DNA of 64,000 bases. Origin: Lachnospiraceae bacterium. Its GTDB lineage: Bacteria > Bacillota > Clostridia > Lachnospirales > Lachnospiraceae. Positions within the stretch are counted from its first letter, which is position 1. Each line of letters begins with the position of its first letter. The position numbers were made by a program, and so were the translations under genes. A model generated the notes under the pieces. The model was not told the DNA's origin, searched no databases, and saw only the letters and a list, made by a program, of their open reading frames with translations. Positions 1 to 9,577 of this stretch are shown here, piece after piece. The stretch spans positions 130,767-194,766 of the forward strand of contig SVEE01000002.1 in assembly GCA_015057525.1 (NCBI GenBank), read 5' to 3'.

Positions 1-2219
1 AGCTTGCCACAGAACATATTTTAATTAAATTACCAAAGACAAAGGCTGGCAAAACTATAATAGAGAATTATTATTCCAATGATGTAGTGGAAGCTTATGG
101 GGTAGATCCTGTCACATTTATTGACATGAAAGGTCTTATGGGAGATACTTCGGATAATATTCCAGGGGTTCCTGGCATTGGTGAAAAAACAGCAGGTAAG
201 TTGCTTGTAGAATATGGCTCTTTAGACGGAATCTATGCTGGAATTGATTCTATGAAACAGAGCAAAATGAAGGATAATCTTGTTAACTTTAAGGAGCAGG
301 CATACATGTCTAAGGAGCTTGCAACAATTAAACTTGATTGTGAACTTGATGTTAATCTTGAGGCTTCTTTGTATGACAATCCTTTTAATCAAGATAGCTA
401 CAAGCTTTTTGACGAACTTGAATTTAAGAGCCTTTTGGGAAGATTTTCAGCAGAAAATAAAATAGAGGATTTTACTATATCCTATGAAGTTATTGAAGAT
501 TATGATGAATTTAACAAAATAATTAATATGGCATCAAAGGAAAAGCTCATTGGTTTTGATATTATAACGCAAGGGGATGAGCAGGTAGCGTTATCCTTAT
601 CTTTTGACGGTAAGAAAGCATATATATTAAAAATAATCAATTTTGTAACAGTAGATATGGTTTCTGATGCGCTTAAGTCCTTGTCTGACAAGGGCATTAT
701 TCTTTGCTGTCTTGATATTAAGAGCAAACTTTCATATCTTAAGCTTTGTGATAAAGATAATATTTTTGATTGTGGTGTGGCAGGTTATTTACTTAATCCC
801 CTTAAGGACCACTATGACTATGATGATATAGCAAGGGATTATCTTGGTATTTCTCTTGATGGCTACAAGGAACTTGTAGGAAAACAGGAAATAAATGTTT
901 TTTCTATAGAATCTGAAAATATTGCAAAATATTCTTCGTATTGTTCGGCAATACCTGTAATGGCTTATGAGGTATTGATAGATAGACTTAAGGAACAGAA
1001 TATGTATGACTTATATAAAAATATAGAATTTCCTTGTGTATTTGCCTTATATGACATGGAAAAATATGGAATAAAAATAGATAAAGATGCTTTAGATAAA
1101 TATGGAAATAGTCTGAAAAATCGTATTGGAGAATTAGTTTCAGAAATATATGAGCTTGCAGGAGAGGAATTCAATATAAATTCAACGAAGCAGTTAGGTG
1201 AAATTTTGTTTGAAAAACTCCAGTTAAAAAGTGGCAAAAAGACAAAAACGGGATATTCTACAAGTGTAGAGGTGTTAGAAAAAATTTCAAATCAGCACCC
1301 TATAGTACCGCTTATTTTGGAGTATAGACAGCTTACTAAGCTTAATTCTACCTATGTTGAAGGTATGTCGTCTTACATTAAAGCAGATGGAAGAATACAT
1401 GGTAAGTTTAATCAAACAGTAACTGCAACTGGACGTATAAGCTCAACAGAACCTAATTTACAGAACATACCAACAAGATTACCTTTAGGAAGAGAAATCA
1501 GAAAGGTTTTCATTCCTGAAGATGGATATTGTTTCCTTGATGCGGATTATTCTCAGATAGAATTACGTGTTTTAGCTCATCTTTCTAATGATGAAACACT
1601 TATTGATGCTTATAAAAAGGATTCTGATATACATGCTGTAACTGCATCGGAGGTTTTTGATGTACCTATGGATGAGGTTACAGATCTTATGCGTAGAAAA
1701 GCAAAAGCGGTTAACTTTGGTATTGTTTATGGTATAAGTTCCTTTGGTTTAGGACAGGATTTGGATATATCACGTAAGGAGGCAGAGGGCTATATTGAAA
1801 AGTATTTTGCTACCTATGGAGGAATAAAGGCATTTCTTGATGATACTGTTAAAAATGCCAAAGACAACGGTTATACAAGTACAATATTTAATCGAAGAAG
1901 ACCTATACCAGAGCTTAAGTCTTCAAATTTCATGACAAGAAGCTTTGGGGAAAGAGCAGCTATGAATTCACCTATTCAGGGTACTGCAGCAGACATAATA
2001 AAAGTTGCTATGATTAATGTCAGCTCCAAGCTTAAAAGTAAAAATTTGAAGTCAAGATTAATATTACAGGTTCACGATGAACTTTTGATTGAGGCACATG
2101 AAAGCGAGCTAGAAGAGGTAAAAGATATTTTGGTTAATGAGATGATGGCTGCAGCTACGCTTAAAGTTCCTCTTATAGTTGATGTTCACAGTGGATATAG
2201 CTGGTATGAAGCAAAATAA
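1..2219 (+). CDS. polA: DNA polymerase I, 3' part of gene (5' end outside window)
   Basis: Fills gaps and replaces RNA primers during replication and repair. The reading frame is open from base 3 with no stop, so the gene begins before the window; about 738 residues are visible and roughly 130 N-terminal ones are missing. Seen in order: the end of the 5' nuclease domain with its helix-hairpin-helix (GDTSDNIPGVPGIGEKTAG), a 3'-5' exonuclease-like domain, and the polymerase domain with motif A (DADYSQIELRVLAHLS), the O-helix (RRKAKAVNFGIVYG) and motif C (LQVHDELLIE). The first exonuclease motif reads FDIITQGDE where a proofreading enzyme has FDTET, so the metal ligands are lost and proofreading is probably absent, as in many Firmicutes. 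coaE follows after 12 bases. Confidence 0.97.
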   Translation, partial: LATEHILIKLPKTKAGKTIIENYYSNDVVEAYGVDPVTFIDMKGLMGDTSDNIPGVPGIGEKTAGKLLVEYGSLDGIYAGIDSMKQSKMKDNLVNFKEQAYMSKELATIKLDCELDVNLEASLYDNPFNQDSYKLFDELEFKSLLGRFSAENKIEDFTISYEVIEDYDEFNKIINMASKEKLIGFDIITQGDEQVALSLSFDGKKAYILKIINFVTVDMVSDALKSLSDKGIILCCLDIKSKLSYLKLCDKDNIFDCGVAGYLLNPLKDHYDYDDIARDYLGISLDGYKELVGKQEINVFSIESENIAKYSSYCSAIPVMAYEVLIDRLKEQNMYDLYKNIEFPCVFALYDMEKYGIKIDKDALDKYGNSLKNRIGELVSEIYELAGEEFNINSTKQLGEILFEKLQLKSGKKTKTGYSTSVEVLEKISNQHPIVPLILEYRQLTKLNSTYVEGMSSYIKADGRIHGKFNQTVTATGRISSTEPNLQNIPTRLPLGREIRKVFIPEDGYCFLDADYSQIELRVLAHLSNDETLIDAYKKDSDIHAVTASEVFDVPMDEVTDLMRRKAKAVNFGIVYGISSFGLGQDLDISRKEAEGYIEKYFATYGGIKAFLDDTVKNAKDNGYTSTIFNRRRPIPELKSSNFMTRSFGERAAMNSPIQGTAADIIKVAMINVSSKLKSKNLKSRLILQVHDELLIEAHESELEEVKDILVNEMMAAATLKVPLIVDVHSGYSWYEAK

Positions 2220-2231
2220 AGGAGAATTCTC

Positions 2232-2852
2232 ATGAAGGTTTTGGGAATAACCGGTGGTGTTGGTTCCGGAAAAAGTCGTGTTTTATATGATTTAGAAACA
2301 AATTACGGAGCATATGTGGTTGAGGCAGACAAGCTTGCACATCAATTAATGCAACCCGGATACGAAATTTACAATCAGATAGTAGAATGTTTTGGACGAG
2401 ACATACTATGCTCCAAAGAGCCTTATGAAATTGATAGAAATAAGCTTGGACAGATTGTTTTCAATGACAAGTCCAAATTAGAAAAGCTTAATAGTATTTC
2501 GCATCCTATAGTCAAGGAAGAGATTAAAAATAAGATAAAGCATGCCAGAGAAGAAGGTAAAATCAAACTGTTTGTGATTGAAGCAGCGCTTCTTATACAG
2601 GATGGCTATAAGGCTATTTGTGATGAGATTTGGTATGTGTGGGTAGAACAGGAAGAACGAATCAAAAGATTGATGAAACAAAGAGGATATTCTAGAGAAA
2701 AATGTATATCCATGTTTAATAGTCAAGAACCTGATGAATATTACAAAAAATATGCGACATTCACAATAAATAATCAATTTGACTATGAAAATACATCAAA
2801 ATTGCTAAAAGCAAGGTTGAATAAATTAATGCAAAATGATATAATGTCTTAG
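2232..2852 (+). CDS. coaE: Dephospho-CoA kinase
   Basis: Last step of coenzyme A synthesis: phosphorylates the 3'-hydroxyl of dephospho-CoA with ATP, in the cytosol. The 206-residue length is normal for the family. The P-loop GGVGSGKS is at residues 8-15, followed by the ISHPIV motif near residue 95. A GGAG ribosome site lies just before the ATG. The gene sits 12 bases after polA and is probably cotranscribed; polA-coaE linkage is common in Firmicutes. Nothing unusual was seen. Confidence 0.95.
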   Translation: MKVLGITGGVGSGKSRVLYDLETNYGAYVVEADKLAHQLMQPGYEIYNQIVECFGRDILCSKEPYEIDRNKLGQIVFNDKSKLEKLNSISHPIVKEEIKNKIKHAREEGKIKLFVIEAALLIQDGYKAICDEIWYVWVEQEERIKRLMKQRGYSREKCISMFNSQEPDEYYKKYATFTINNQFDYENTSKLLKARLNKLMQNDIMS

Positions 2853-2893
2853 TGGTATGCTTACCACACAAATGGACTTTTGGAGGGCTTTTG

Positions 2894-5041
2894 ATGGCTG
2901 TTGTTACTAAGTATCCTGAACCGTTGGTTTTTGGACTTGATATAGGTACTAGAAGTATAGTTGGTACCATTGGATATAAAGAACAGAATAAATTTAATGT
3001 GGTAGCTATGGCTGTCAAATATCATGATACCCGTTCCATGATAGATGGACAGATTCACGATATTTCCAAGGTTAGCGAAGACATTGTATGGGTTAAAGAG
3101 GAGTTGGAGAAACAGCTCAATGGCAGAAAGCTTCATGATGTATGTATCGCTGCTGCAGGTCGTGTATTAAAAACAGCAGTTGGTCATGGAGAATATGAGT
3201 TTTCTGAAAATACACTTATTAATCAGGATTATATACATTCTATTGATTTGATAGGTGTCGAAAAAGCTCATGAGATTATATTAGAGGAGCTTTCTGAAAA
3301 TAGTGAAACAACCAAGTATTATTGTGTAGGCTACACAGTTGTTAAATACTACTTAAATGATTATGAGATACATAATTTAGAGGGTCATAAGGGAACAAAG
3401 ATTGCCGCTGATGTGCTTGCCACATTTTTACCGGAAGAGGTAGTGAGCAGTCTGTATTCTGCTGTCGAAATGGCAGGTCTTTATGTTACAAACCTTACTC
3501 TCGAGCCTATTGCTGCCATTAATGTAGCAATTCCTGAACAGTTCAGACTTCTTAATATTGCCCTTATAGATGTAGGAGCTGGAACATCCGATATTTGTAT
3601 AACTAAGGATGGAAGTATTGTTGGCTATGGTATGATTCCTTCCGCTGGTGATGAGTTAACTGAGGCAATTGTTAAAAAATATCTAGTTGACTTTGAAACA
3701 GCCGAGAAGTTAAAGATGGTAAGTGCTAAGCGAAAGAGTGTTACATATAAGGATATTATGGGGATAAGCCATAAAATTACCCCTGATGAAATTTATGAGA
3801 CTCTCAATAATATTAAAAAAGATATTACTAAGAAGATTGCAGAAAAAATAATAGAGCTTAATGGTGGTTCAACAGTAAGTGCTGCTTTTGTTGTAGGTGG
3901 CGGTGGCAAGCTTGTTGGATTTACTGATATTCTTGCCAAGTATTTAAATATTCCTGCAGAGCGAGTAGCTCTTAGGGGGCAGGAGGTTATGAATGACATT
4001 AATTTCCTTGTGGAAGGTATTAAGAAAGATCCTCTTTATGTTACTCCTATAGGAATATGTCTTAATTATTTTGACCAGAAGAATAACTTTATATTTGTAA
4101 ATGTTAATGGAACAAGAGTTAAGCTATATAATAACGACAGACTTACAATATTTGATGCTGCGGTTCAATATGGTTTACCTAACGAAAGTATTTTCCCTAA
4201 GAGAGGTGAAGATATAACATTCAAGATTAACGGTAAAACCAGAATTGTCAGAGGATACAATGGTGAAGCGGCTGTTATTACTCTGAATGGTAATACAGTT
4301 GGTATGAATTCTATCATTGAAGCCAATGACAAAATAGAGATTAAGGAGTCAACTGCTGGTAAGTCGGCTGAGATTGAACTTGGAAGCCTGCCTGAGTATA
4401 GTGGAACCTTAGAATTTGAGGTTAATGACACAAAGATAACATGTCCAAAGTTTGCTCTTGTTAATGGAGAGCCGGAATCACAGTTATATAAAATATGTGA
4501 TGGGGATGATGTTCTTATGCAGGATTATTATACCTTAGAACAGCTTCTTACATTTATGGATGTTAAACCGTCTACTGTTATATATGTTAACAATAAGACG
4601 GCTGATATGAATGAAAAAATATATAATAATTTTGTTGTTCGTTGGAGCGATACAGTTACTTATGATGAACTTCCGGAAGCGGACAAACAGGATATTAAGA
4701 AAAAAGAAGAAAAGAAAGAAACAATTTCTGTGGCAGATAAAGTAGCCGAAATGGTCAAAATGTCTGACATGGATTCAAATGAAAATACTGCTCAAAAAAC
4801 AGAGCAAACAGTAGAAACTGAACAACCACAAAATATAACATTAAATGTTAAAGTTAATGATCACGATGTGACTTTAACCGGAAAATCAAGCTATGTGTTT
4901 GTCGATGTTTTTGACTTTTATCCATTTGATTTAAGCAAGATGAGGGGGTCTAAGCTTATCACTAAGGTCAATGGTGAAAGAGTGGCTTTTGTACAGCCTA
5001 TATATGATGGGGATATAATAGAAATTTATTGGGAGAAGTAG
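2894..5041 (+). CDS. FtsA-like actin-fold ATPase with long beta-rich C-terminal extension
   Basis: The 715-residue protein has an FtsA/PilM-type actin fold in its first 375 residues. Visible motifs are phosphate 1 (GLDIGTRS, residues 14-21), phosphate 2 (DVGAGTSD, 226-233) and the adenosine motif (VVGGGGKL, around 334). FtsA is usually about 420 residues and tethers FtsZ to the membrane. Here the C-terminal half instead looks like several beta-grasp-type modules (around 397-480 and 649-715), each ending in an acidic turn such as NDKIEIK or GDIIEIYW, separated by a Lys/Glu/Thr-rich linker. No C-terminal membrane-targeting helix is evident. The ATG at 2894 is chosen because TGGAGGG precedes it; an upstream GTG at 2852 overlaps the coaE stop and lacks a ribosome site. 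A division or envelope role is inference only; the diguanylate cyclase follows after 6 bases. Confidence 0.8.
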   Translation: MAVVTKYPEPLVFGLDIGTRSIVGTIGYKEQNKFNVVAMAVKYHDTRSMIDGQIHDISKVSEDIVWVKEELEKQLNGRKLHDVCIAAAGRVLKTAVGHGEYEFSENTLINQDYIHSIDLIGVEKAHEIILEELSENSETTKYYCVGYTVVKYYLNDYEIHNLEGHKGTKIAADVLATFLPEEVVSSLYSAVEMAGLYVTNLTLEPIAAINVAIPEQFRLLNIALIDVGAGTSDICITKDGSIVGYGMIPSAGDELTEAIVKKYLVDFETAEKLKMVSAKRKSVTYKDIMGISHKITPDEIYETLNNIKKDITKKIAEKIIELNGGSTVSAAFVVGGGGKLVGFTDILAKYLNIPAERVALRGQEVMNDINFLVEGIKKDPLYVTPIGICLNYFDQKNNFIFVNVNGTRVKLYNNDRLTIFDAAVQYGLPNESIFPKRGEDITFKINGKTRIVRGYNGEAAVITLNGNTVGMNSIIEANDKIEIKESTAGKSAEIELGSLPEYSGTLEFEVNDTKITCPKFALVNGEPESQLYKICDGDDVLMQDYYTLEQLLTFMDVKPSTVIYVNNKTADMNEKIYNNFVVRWSDTVTYDELPEADKQDIKKKEEKKETISVADKVAEMVKMSDMDSNENTAQKTEQTVETEQPQNITLNVKVNDHDVTLTGKSSYVFVDVFDFYPFDLSKMRGSKLITKVNGERVAFVQPIYDGDIIEIYWEK

Positions 5042-5047
5042 TAGGTA

Positions 5048-6739
5048 ATGATTGATTTTAATATGGACAAATTCATAAAGAATCATCTGTTGTATCATAG
5101 ACTTATGTATATTGCAATGATGTTTCTTGCTGTCATTATGGGTCTTTTTAAGATTGTTGACAGTACCAATCTTATTATATGTACATGCTTTGTAGTGGCT
5201 GTGTTCTTTGTGTGTGATTTTGTGTTAGTTAAACTTAATTATTTTGACAGTATAAGTGTATATTTAATTATAAGATTTTCAGAATTATTATTTTATTCAG
5301 CGGTTCAGCCATTTATTTTAAACGAGATATTTATTGCAATACCAGTAATGATTTTCTGTGTTTTAATATCAGTGGAATTCGTTATTTATTTTTCTGATAT
5401 GGATGTATTAACTATAAATTTCAGAAAGATGATGATTATTATTCCTACTGTAGTAGCTGGAATAGTTGGTATACTTAACATGGATGAAGCAGCTTGGCTT
5501 GCCTTTATGCTTGCTCATGCCATAATGCTTATGGTTATTTTTTACATTGTTGAATGGTTTGTTAAACAAAACAGCATATACGAAGATTTGACATATAAAT
5601 TAAATATAGAAAAGTCAGAAATAGAAAGTACTAACGAAAAGCTTGTGGAATACCAGGAGAGAGTCAAGACAATCAACGAGAAAATCAATTATCAGAAGAT
5701 TGATTTAGCTAGAGTTAACAAGGAATTAGAACAAGCTAACATAGAGATTGAATCTCAGTCAGAAATTATGAGATATATGGCATCCACATTCGATGTATTA
5801 AAATGTATCAATGTTATAACTGACACGGTCATGGAGGTTAAAAAGCCTAAGCTTTGTGCATTATACATAGACAAAGATGTTTTTATGAATAAATATGGAA
5901 GCTGTATTATCAAGACAAATTATACTTCAATGCAGCGCAGATTAAAGAAAGAAATTGAAGATATTTATTCGGATGTAGTAGAGAAAAAGTTAAATTCTGT
6001 TACATATACAGGAGTTGAACTTAAAAAGTTTAAATTTATTGGTGAGGTTAATATTAACTCTATGGCAGTAATGCCACTTATTGACGGCTCAGAATATTAT
6101 GGTGTAATGCTTGTTGGTTCTGATGATACATACTTTTTCTCTAAAGGATTAAAGTATTATGAATCATGCATAATTGAGTTCAATGTTTCTGTTAAGAGTA
6201 CACAAATGTACCTTAAGATGGAAGAAATGGCCAGAAAGGATGGCTTAACAGGTATATACAACAGAATTTATTTCACCGAGCTTTTTGCTGAAGCATCAAA
6301 AACAGCAGTAGAAGATAATTGTTGTCTATCTGTTGCCCTTTTTGATATTGATAAATTTAAAAATGTTAACGATACATATGGCCATCTTGCCGGTGATATG
6401 GTTATCAAGATGGTTGCTTCCATAGCTGAAAAATATGCTGAGGAACGTAATGGTTTTGCCTGTCGTTATGGTGGTGAGGAGTTCCTTGTAGTATTTCCAG
6501 ATTATGATGACAAAATGGCATTGGAAGTTCTTGAGAAAATGCATGAGGAGATTAAGTCTACACCAGTAAACTTTAACGGAACAGACATATCTATCAATGT
6601 TTGTATAGGACTTTCTACATATCCAAGTCTTTGTGACAATACCAATATACTTATTAGTAGAGCAGATAAGGCTATGTATTATGGTAAAAAGAGTGGACGT
6701 GGTAGACTTGTAGTTGATAATCCACAAGTTGATGAATAA
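5048..6739 (+). CDS. Membrane diguanylate cyclase (GGDEF domain)
   Basis: Predicted to make cyclic di-GMP from two GTP. Residues 1-175 hold about six hydrophobic segments, 180-245 are a likely coiled coil, and 250-380 look like a GAF-type sensor. A complete GGDEF domain occupies about 395-555, with the active site as GGEEF at 475-479. The usual inhibitory-site Arg-x-x-Asp upstream of the active site is not there (RNGF occupies that place), so product inhibition through that site is not expected. The gene lies 6 bases after the FtsA-like gene and probably shares its transcript. The signal sensed is unknown. Confidence 0.9.
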   Translation: MIDFNMDKFIKNHLLYHRLMYIAMMFLAVIMGLFKIVDSTNLIICTCFVVAVFFVCDFVLVKLNYFDSISVYLIIRFSELLFYSAVQPFILNEIFIAIPVMIFCVLISVEFVIYFSDMDVLTINFRKMMIIIPTVVAGIVGILNMDEAAWLAFMLAHAIMLMVIFYIVEWFVKQNSIYEDLTYKLNIEKSEIESTNEKLVEYQERVKTINEKINYQKIDLARVNKELEQANIEIESQSEIMRYMASTFDVLKCINVITDTVMEVKKPKLCALYIDKDVFMNKYGSCIIKTNYTSMQRRLKKEIEDIYSDVVEKKLNSVTYTGVELKKFKFIGEVNINSMAVMPLIDGSEYYGVMLVGSDDTYFFSKGLKYYESCIIEFNVSVKSTQMYLKMEEMARKDGLTGIYNRIYFTELFAEASKTAVEDNCCLSVALFDIDKFKNVNDTYGHLAGDMVIKMVASIAEKYAEERNGFACRYGGEEFLVVFPDYDDKMALEVLEKMHEEIKSTPVNFNGTDISINVCIGLSTYPSLCDNTNILISRADKAMYYGKKSGRGRLVVDNPQVDE

Positions 6740-6788
6740 TTGTTATGGAATTGTACTAATAAAAAGACAATTTTTATTTAATTACTTG

Positions 6789-6817
6789 TTGAGAATAAAT
6801 GCATTTTTTATTATAAT
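6789..6817 (+). promoter_or_regulatory. Putative sigma-A promoter for pta
   Basis: TTGAGA and TATAAT separated by 17 bases, ending about 32 bases before the pta start codon. The preceding gene has no strong hairpin terminator in the gap, so read-through is possible. Confidence 0.6.
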
Positions 6818-6849
6818 TATATTAATACATTTCTAGAGGAGAAGGAACA

Positions 6850-7854
6850 GTGGGTTTTATTGAAAGCATAAAATTAAGAGCCAAATCTAACAAAAAAACA
6901 ATAGTTCTTCCTGAGACAGCAGACATTAGAACTCTTCAGGCTGCAAGTCAGATTTTAAAGGAAGATATTGCTAATATAATTCTTATAGGATCAAAATACG
7001 ATATTACTAAGAAGGCTGAAGGACTTTCTCTCGAGGGTGCTCAGTTTGTTGATCCTCATGATTGTGAGAAACTGAATGATTATGTTGCATTATTAGTTGA
7101 GTTAAGAAAGAGTAAAGGTATTACTCCAGAAGAAGCTAAAGAGTTACTTCTCACTAATGTATTGTATTTTGGTTGCATCATGGTTAAAGCCGGTGATGCA
7201 GATGGTATGGTTGCAGGAGCTGTTAATTCATCAGCTAATGTTTTAAGAGCTGCACTTCAGATTCTTAAAACAGCACCAGATACTAAATTAGTATCAGCTT
7301 TCTTCCTTGTTGTTGTTCCTAACTGCGACATGGGTGCTGAGGGCACATTTATATTCTCTGATGCGGGTCTTAATCAGAGTCCTAATTCAGAAGAACTTGC
7401 AGCTATAGCTGAGAGCTCAGCAAAATCCTTTGAACTTTTAGTACAGCAAGAGCCAATCGTGGCAATGCTTTCACATTCTACAAAAGGTAGTGCAAGACAT
7501 CCTGAGGTTGATAAGGTTGTTGAAGCCTGCAAGATTGTTAATCGCGAATGTCCAGACTTGAAATGTGATGGAGAGTTACAGTCGGATGCAGCTATTGTTC
7601 CAGCTGTTGCGGCATCAAAAGCTCCAAGCAGTTCTGTTGCAGGTAAGGCTAATGTTTTGGTGTTCCCTGATTTAGATGCTGGTAACATAGGATACAAATT
7701 AGTTCAAAGATTAGCTAAAGCAGATGCTTATGGTCCTATTACACAGGGCATAGCTAAACCGGTTAATGATTTATCAAGAGGTTGTTCTGCAGAGGATATT
7801 GTAGGTGTTGTTGCAATAACTGCTGTTCAGGCTCAAGCACAAGATAATAAATAA
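6850..7854 (+). CDS. pta: Phosphate acetyltransferase
   Basis: Converts acetyl-CoA and phosphate to acetyl phosphate and CoA, the first step of acetate formation. The 334 residues fit the short form of the enzyme without the DRTGG/regulatory N-terminus. Family motifs include the PETADIRTLQAA start, GMVAGAVNSSANVLRA, and ANVLVFPDLDAGNIGYK in the C-terminal part. The start is GTG with GAGGAGAAGG just upstream; no ATG start fits as well. ackA follows 74 bases later, the classic substrate-level phosphorylation pair. Confidence 0.96.
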   Translation: MGFIESIKLRAKSNKKTIVLPETADIRTLQAASQILKEDIANIILIGSKYDITKKAEGLSLEGAQFVDPHDCEKLNDYVALLVELRKSKGITPEEAKELLLTNVLYFGCIMVKAGDADGMVAGAVNSSANVLRAALQILKTAPDTKLVSAFFLVVVPNCDMGAEGTFIFSDAGLNQSPNSEELAAIAESSAKSFELLVQQEPIVAMLSHSTKGSARHPEVDKVVEACKIVNRECPDLKCDGELQSDAAIVPAVAASKAPSSSVAGKANVLVFPDLDAGNIGYKLVQRLAKADAYGPITQGIAKPVNDLSRGCSAEDIVGVVAITAVQAQAQDNK

Positions 7855-7863
7855 GATACATAC

Positions 7864-7894
7864 ATATTGGGCGGAATTAATATTCGCCCAATAT
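7864..7894 (+). other. Stem-loop between pta and ackA
   Basis: ATATTGGGCG pairs perfectly with CGCCCAATAT around an 11-base loop, and can extend by a G-T and an A-T pair. No T-run follows, so it is more likely an RNA processing or stabilising element than a strong terminator. Confidence 0.55.
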
Positions 7895-7928
7895 TATAAT
7901 TTAAGGAATAAAAAGGAGAGGGTATTTT

Positions 7929-9116
7929 ATGAATATACTTGTTATTAATTGTGGAAGTTCATCTCTCAAATATCAGCTTATTGATTCACAGTCTGAAGCT
8001 GTGTTAGCTAAAGGAATATGTGAGAGAATTAAATTAGATGGAGTTTTAACACATCAGTCATTAAATTCAGATAAAATAAAGATTGAGTCACCAATGCCAG
8101 ATCACAGTGCCGCTGTTAAGCTTGTATTGGATAAACTTGTTGATTCACAGGTTGGAGCAATAAAGTCTTTAGAAGATATAAGTGCTATTGGACATAGAGT
8201 TGTACATGGTGGAGAGAAGTTTGCATCGTCAGCATTGATTAATGACGAAGTATTAGCAGCAATTGAAGAATGTAATGATCTTGCACCACTTCACAATCCT
8301 GCTAACTTAATAGGAATCAAAGCATGTCAGGAACTTATGCCTAATGTTCCACAGGTTGCTGTCTTTGATACTGCTTTTCATCAGACCATGCCTTCTTATG
8401 CATATATATATGGTCTTCCATATGAGTATTACGAGAAGTATAAGGTAAGAAGATACGGTTTCCATGGTACAAGTCATAGCTTTGTTTCAAAGAGAACTGC
8501 AGAGCTTTTAGGTAAAGATATAAAGGATACTAAGATTGTTGTATGTCATCTTGGCGGTGGCGCTAGTATATGTGCTGTAGAGGGAGGTAAATCTATAGAT
8601 ACTACTATGGGGCTTACACCACTTGAAGGTATCACAATGGGAACAAGAAGTGGAAATATTGATCCTGCCATTATCGAGTTTATTGCTAATAAAGAGAATA
8701 AATCAATTTCAGAGATAATGAACATCTTGAATAAAGAATCAGGTGTATATGGTATATCTGGAAAATCCAGTGATTTCCGTGATTTAAATAAGGGAATTGC
8801 TGAAAATGATGAGAGATGTGATATAGCAATGAAGGTATTTTGTTATCAGGCATCAAAGCTTATTGGTGGATATGTGGCAGCTATGAATGGTGTTGATGCA
8901 GTTGTATTTACAGCAGGTGTGGGTGAGAATGATCCTTTAGTAAGAAAGCTTACATGTGACAGATTACAGTATCTTGGTGTTGCTATTGATGATGAAGCTA
9001 ATAAGTTACGTGGAGAGGAAGTAAAAATATCAACAGACGAATCAAGAGTTCCTGTTTATGTAGTTCCTACCAACGAAGAGCTTGCTATAGCTAGGGAAAC
9101 AGTTGCCTTAATATAA
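7929..9116 (+). CDS. ackA: Acetate kinase
   Basis: Makes ATP and acetate from acetyl phosphate, completing acetate fermentation. It is 395 residues, the usual length. Signature stretches are [13 protein letters not shown] at the N-terminus, HRVVHGG, the [10 protein letters not shown] region and [15 protein letters not shown]. The ribosome site AAGGAGAGGG precedes the ATG. It is paired with pta upstream; the next gene, rpmF, has its own promoter. Confidence 0.97.
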   Translation: MNILVINCGSSSLKYQLIDSQSEAVLAKGICERIKLDGVLTHQSLNSDKIKIESPMPDHSAAVKLVLDKLVDSQVGAIKSLEDISAIGHRVVHGGEKFASSALINDEVLAAIEECNDLAPLHNPANLIGIKACQELMPNVPQVAVFDTAFHQTMPSYAYIYGLPYEYYEKYKVRRYGFHGTSHSFVSKRTAELLGKDIKDTKIVVCHLGGGASICAVEGGKSIDTTMGLTPLEGITMGTRSGNIDPAIIEFIANKENKSISEIMNILNKESGVYGISGKSSDFRDLNKGIAENDERCDIAMKVFCYQASKLIGGYVAAMNGVDAVVFTAGVGENDPLVRKLTCDRLQYLGVAIDDEANKLRGEEVKISTDESRVPVYVVPTNEELAIARETVALI

Positions 9117-9147
9117 TTATTTTTTATCAAAATATGTAAATTTTTTA

Positions 9148-9176
9148 TTGACAATATACAGCAATATTTGTATAAT
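9148..9176 (+). promoter_or_regulatory. Consensus sigma-A promoter for rpmF
   Basis: TTGACA, a 17-base spacer and TATAAT, a full match to the housekeeping consensus, 35 bases before the rpmF start. This fits high expression of a ribosomal protein gene. Confidence 0.85.
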
Positions 9177-9210
9177 GGTCGAAGTGTGATTTTTAAGGAG
9201 GTGTAACCAA

Positions 9211-9390
9211 ATGTCAATTTGTCCAAAGAATAAAAGTTCAAAAGCAAGAAGAGACAAGCGTAGAGCTAACTGGAAGATGGAAGTTCCTGGTTTAGTTAAG
9301 TGCAGCAAGTGTGGTGAGCTTATGATGCCACATAGAGTATGCAAGGCTTGTGGTTCATACAATAAAAAAGAAATCGTTAAGGCTAACTAA
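9211..9390 (+). CDS. rpmF: Ribosomal protein L32
   Basis: A 59-residue protein of the large ribosomal subunit. The N-terminus reads MSICPKNKSSKARRDKRRAN, followed by two Cys pairs (CSKCG and CKACG) that form the L32 zinc ribbon. The ribosome site AAGGAGGTG lies 7 bases before the ATG. In many Firmicutes a DUF177 (YceD) gene sits directly upstream; here the gap to ackA holds only the promoter, so that partner is missing from this position. A rho-independent terminator follows. Confidence 0.96.
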   Translation: MSICPKNKSSKARRDKRRANWKMEVPGLVKCSKCGELMMPHRVCKACGSYNKKEIVKAN

Positions 9391-9398
9391 TTGTTAGT

Positions 9399-9431
9399 AA
9401 AAAAAAGAATCCGTTAAGGGTTCTTTTTTTT
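9399..9431 (+). terminator. Rho-independent terminator after rpmF
   Basis: AGAATCC and GGGTTCT form a short stem (one G-T pair) around GTTAA, flanked by an A-tract and a run of eight T. Confidence 0.85.
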
Positions 9432-9452
9432 GTGTCTTTAGGCTGTAATAAC

Positions 9453-9481
9453 TTGCAAAATAAATCAAAAAAATATATAAT
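9453..9481 (+). promoter_or_regulatory. Putative sigma-A promoter for plsX operon
   Basis: TTGCAA, a 17-base spacer and TATAAT, downstream of the rpmF terminator and about 97 bases before the plsX start. Confidence 0.65.
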
Positions 9482-9577
9482 AACATGATACTATGTCATA
9501 GCTATGTTTATAGATAGAAATAGATATTTTTTCAATAATTATTATGTAAGATGAACTTACAAGAAGGAGTAAAAAAG

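Noticed and set aside
2852-2893. GTG start for the FtsA-like protein at 2852
   Set aside because: It overlaps the coaE stop and has no ribosome site, while the ATG at 2894 follows TGGAGGG.
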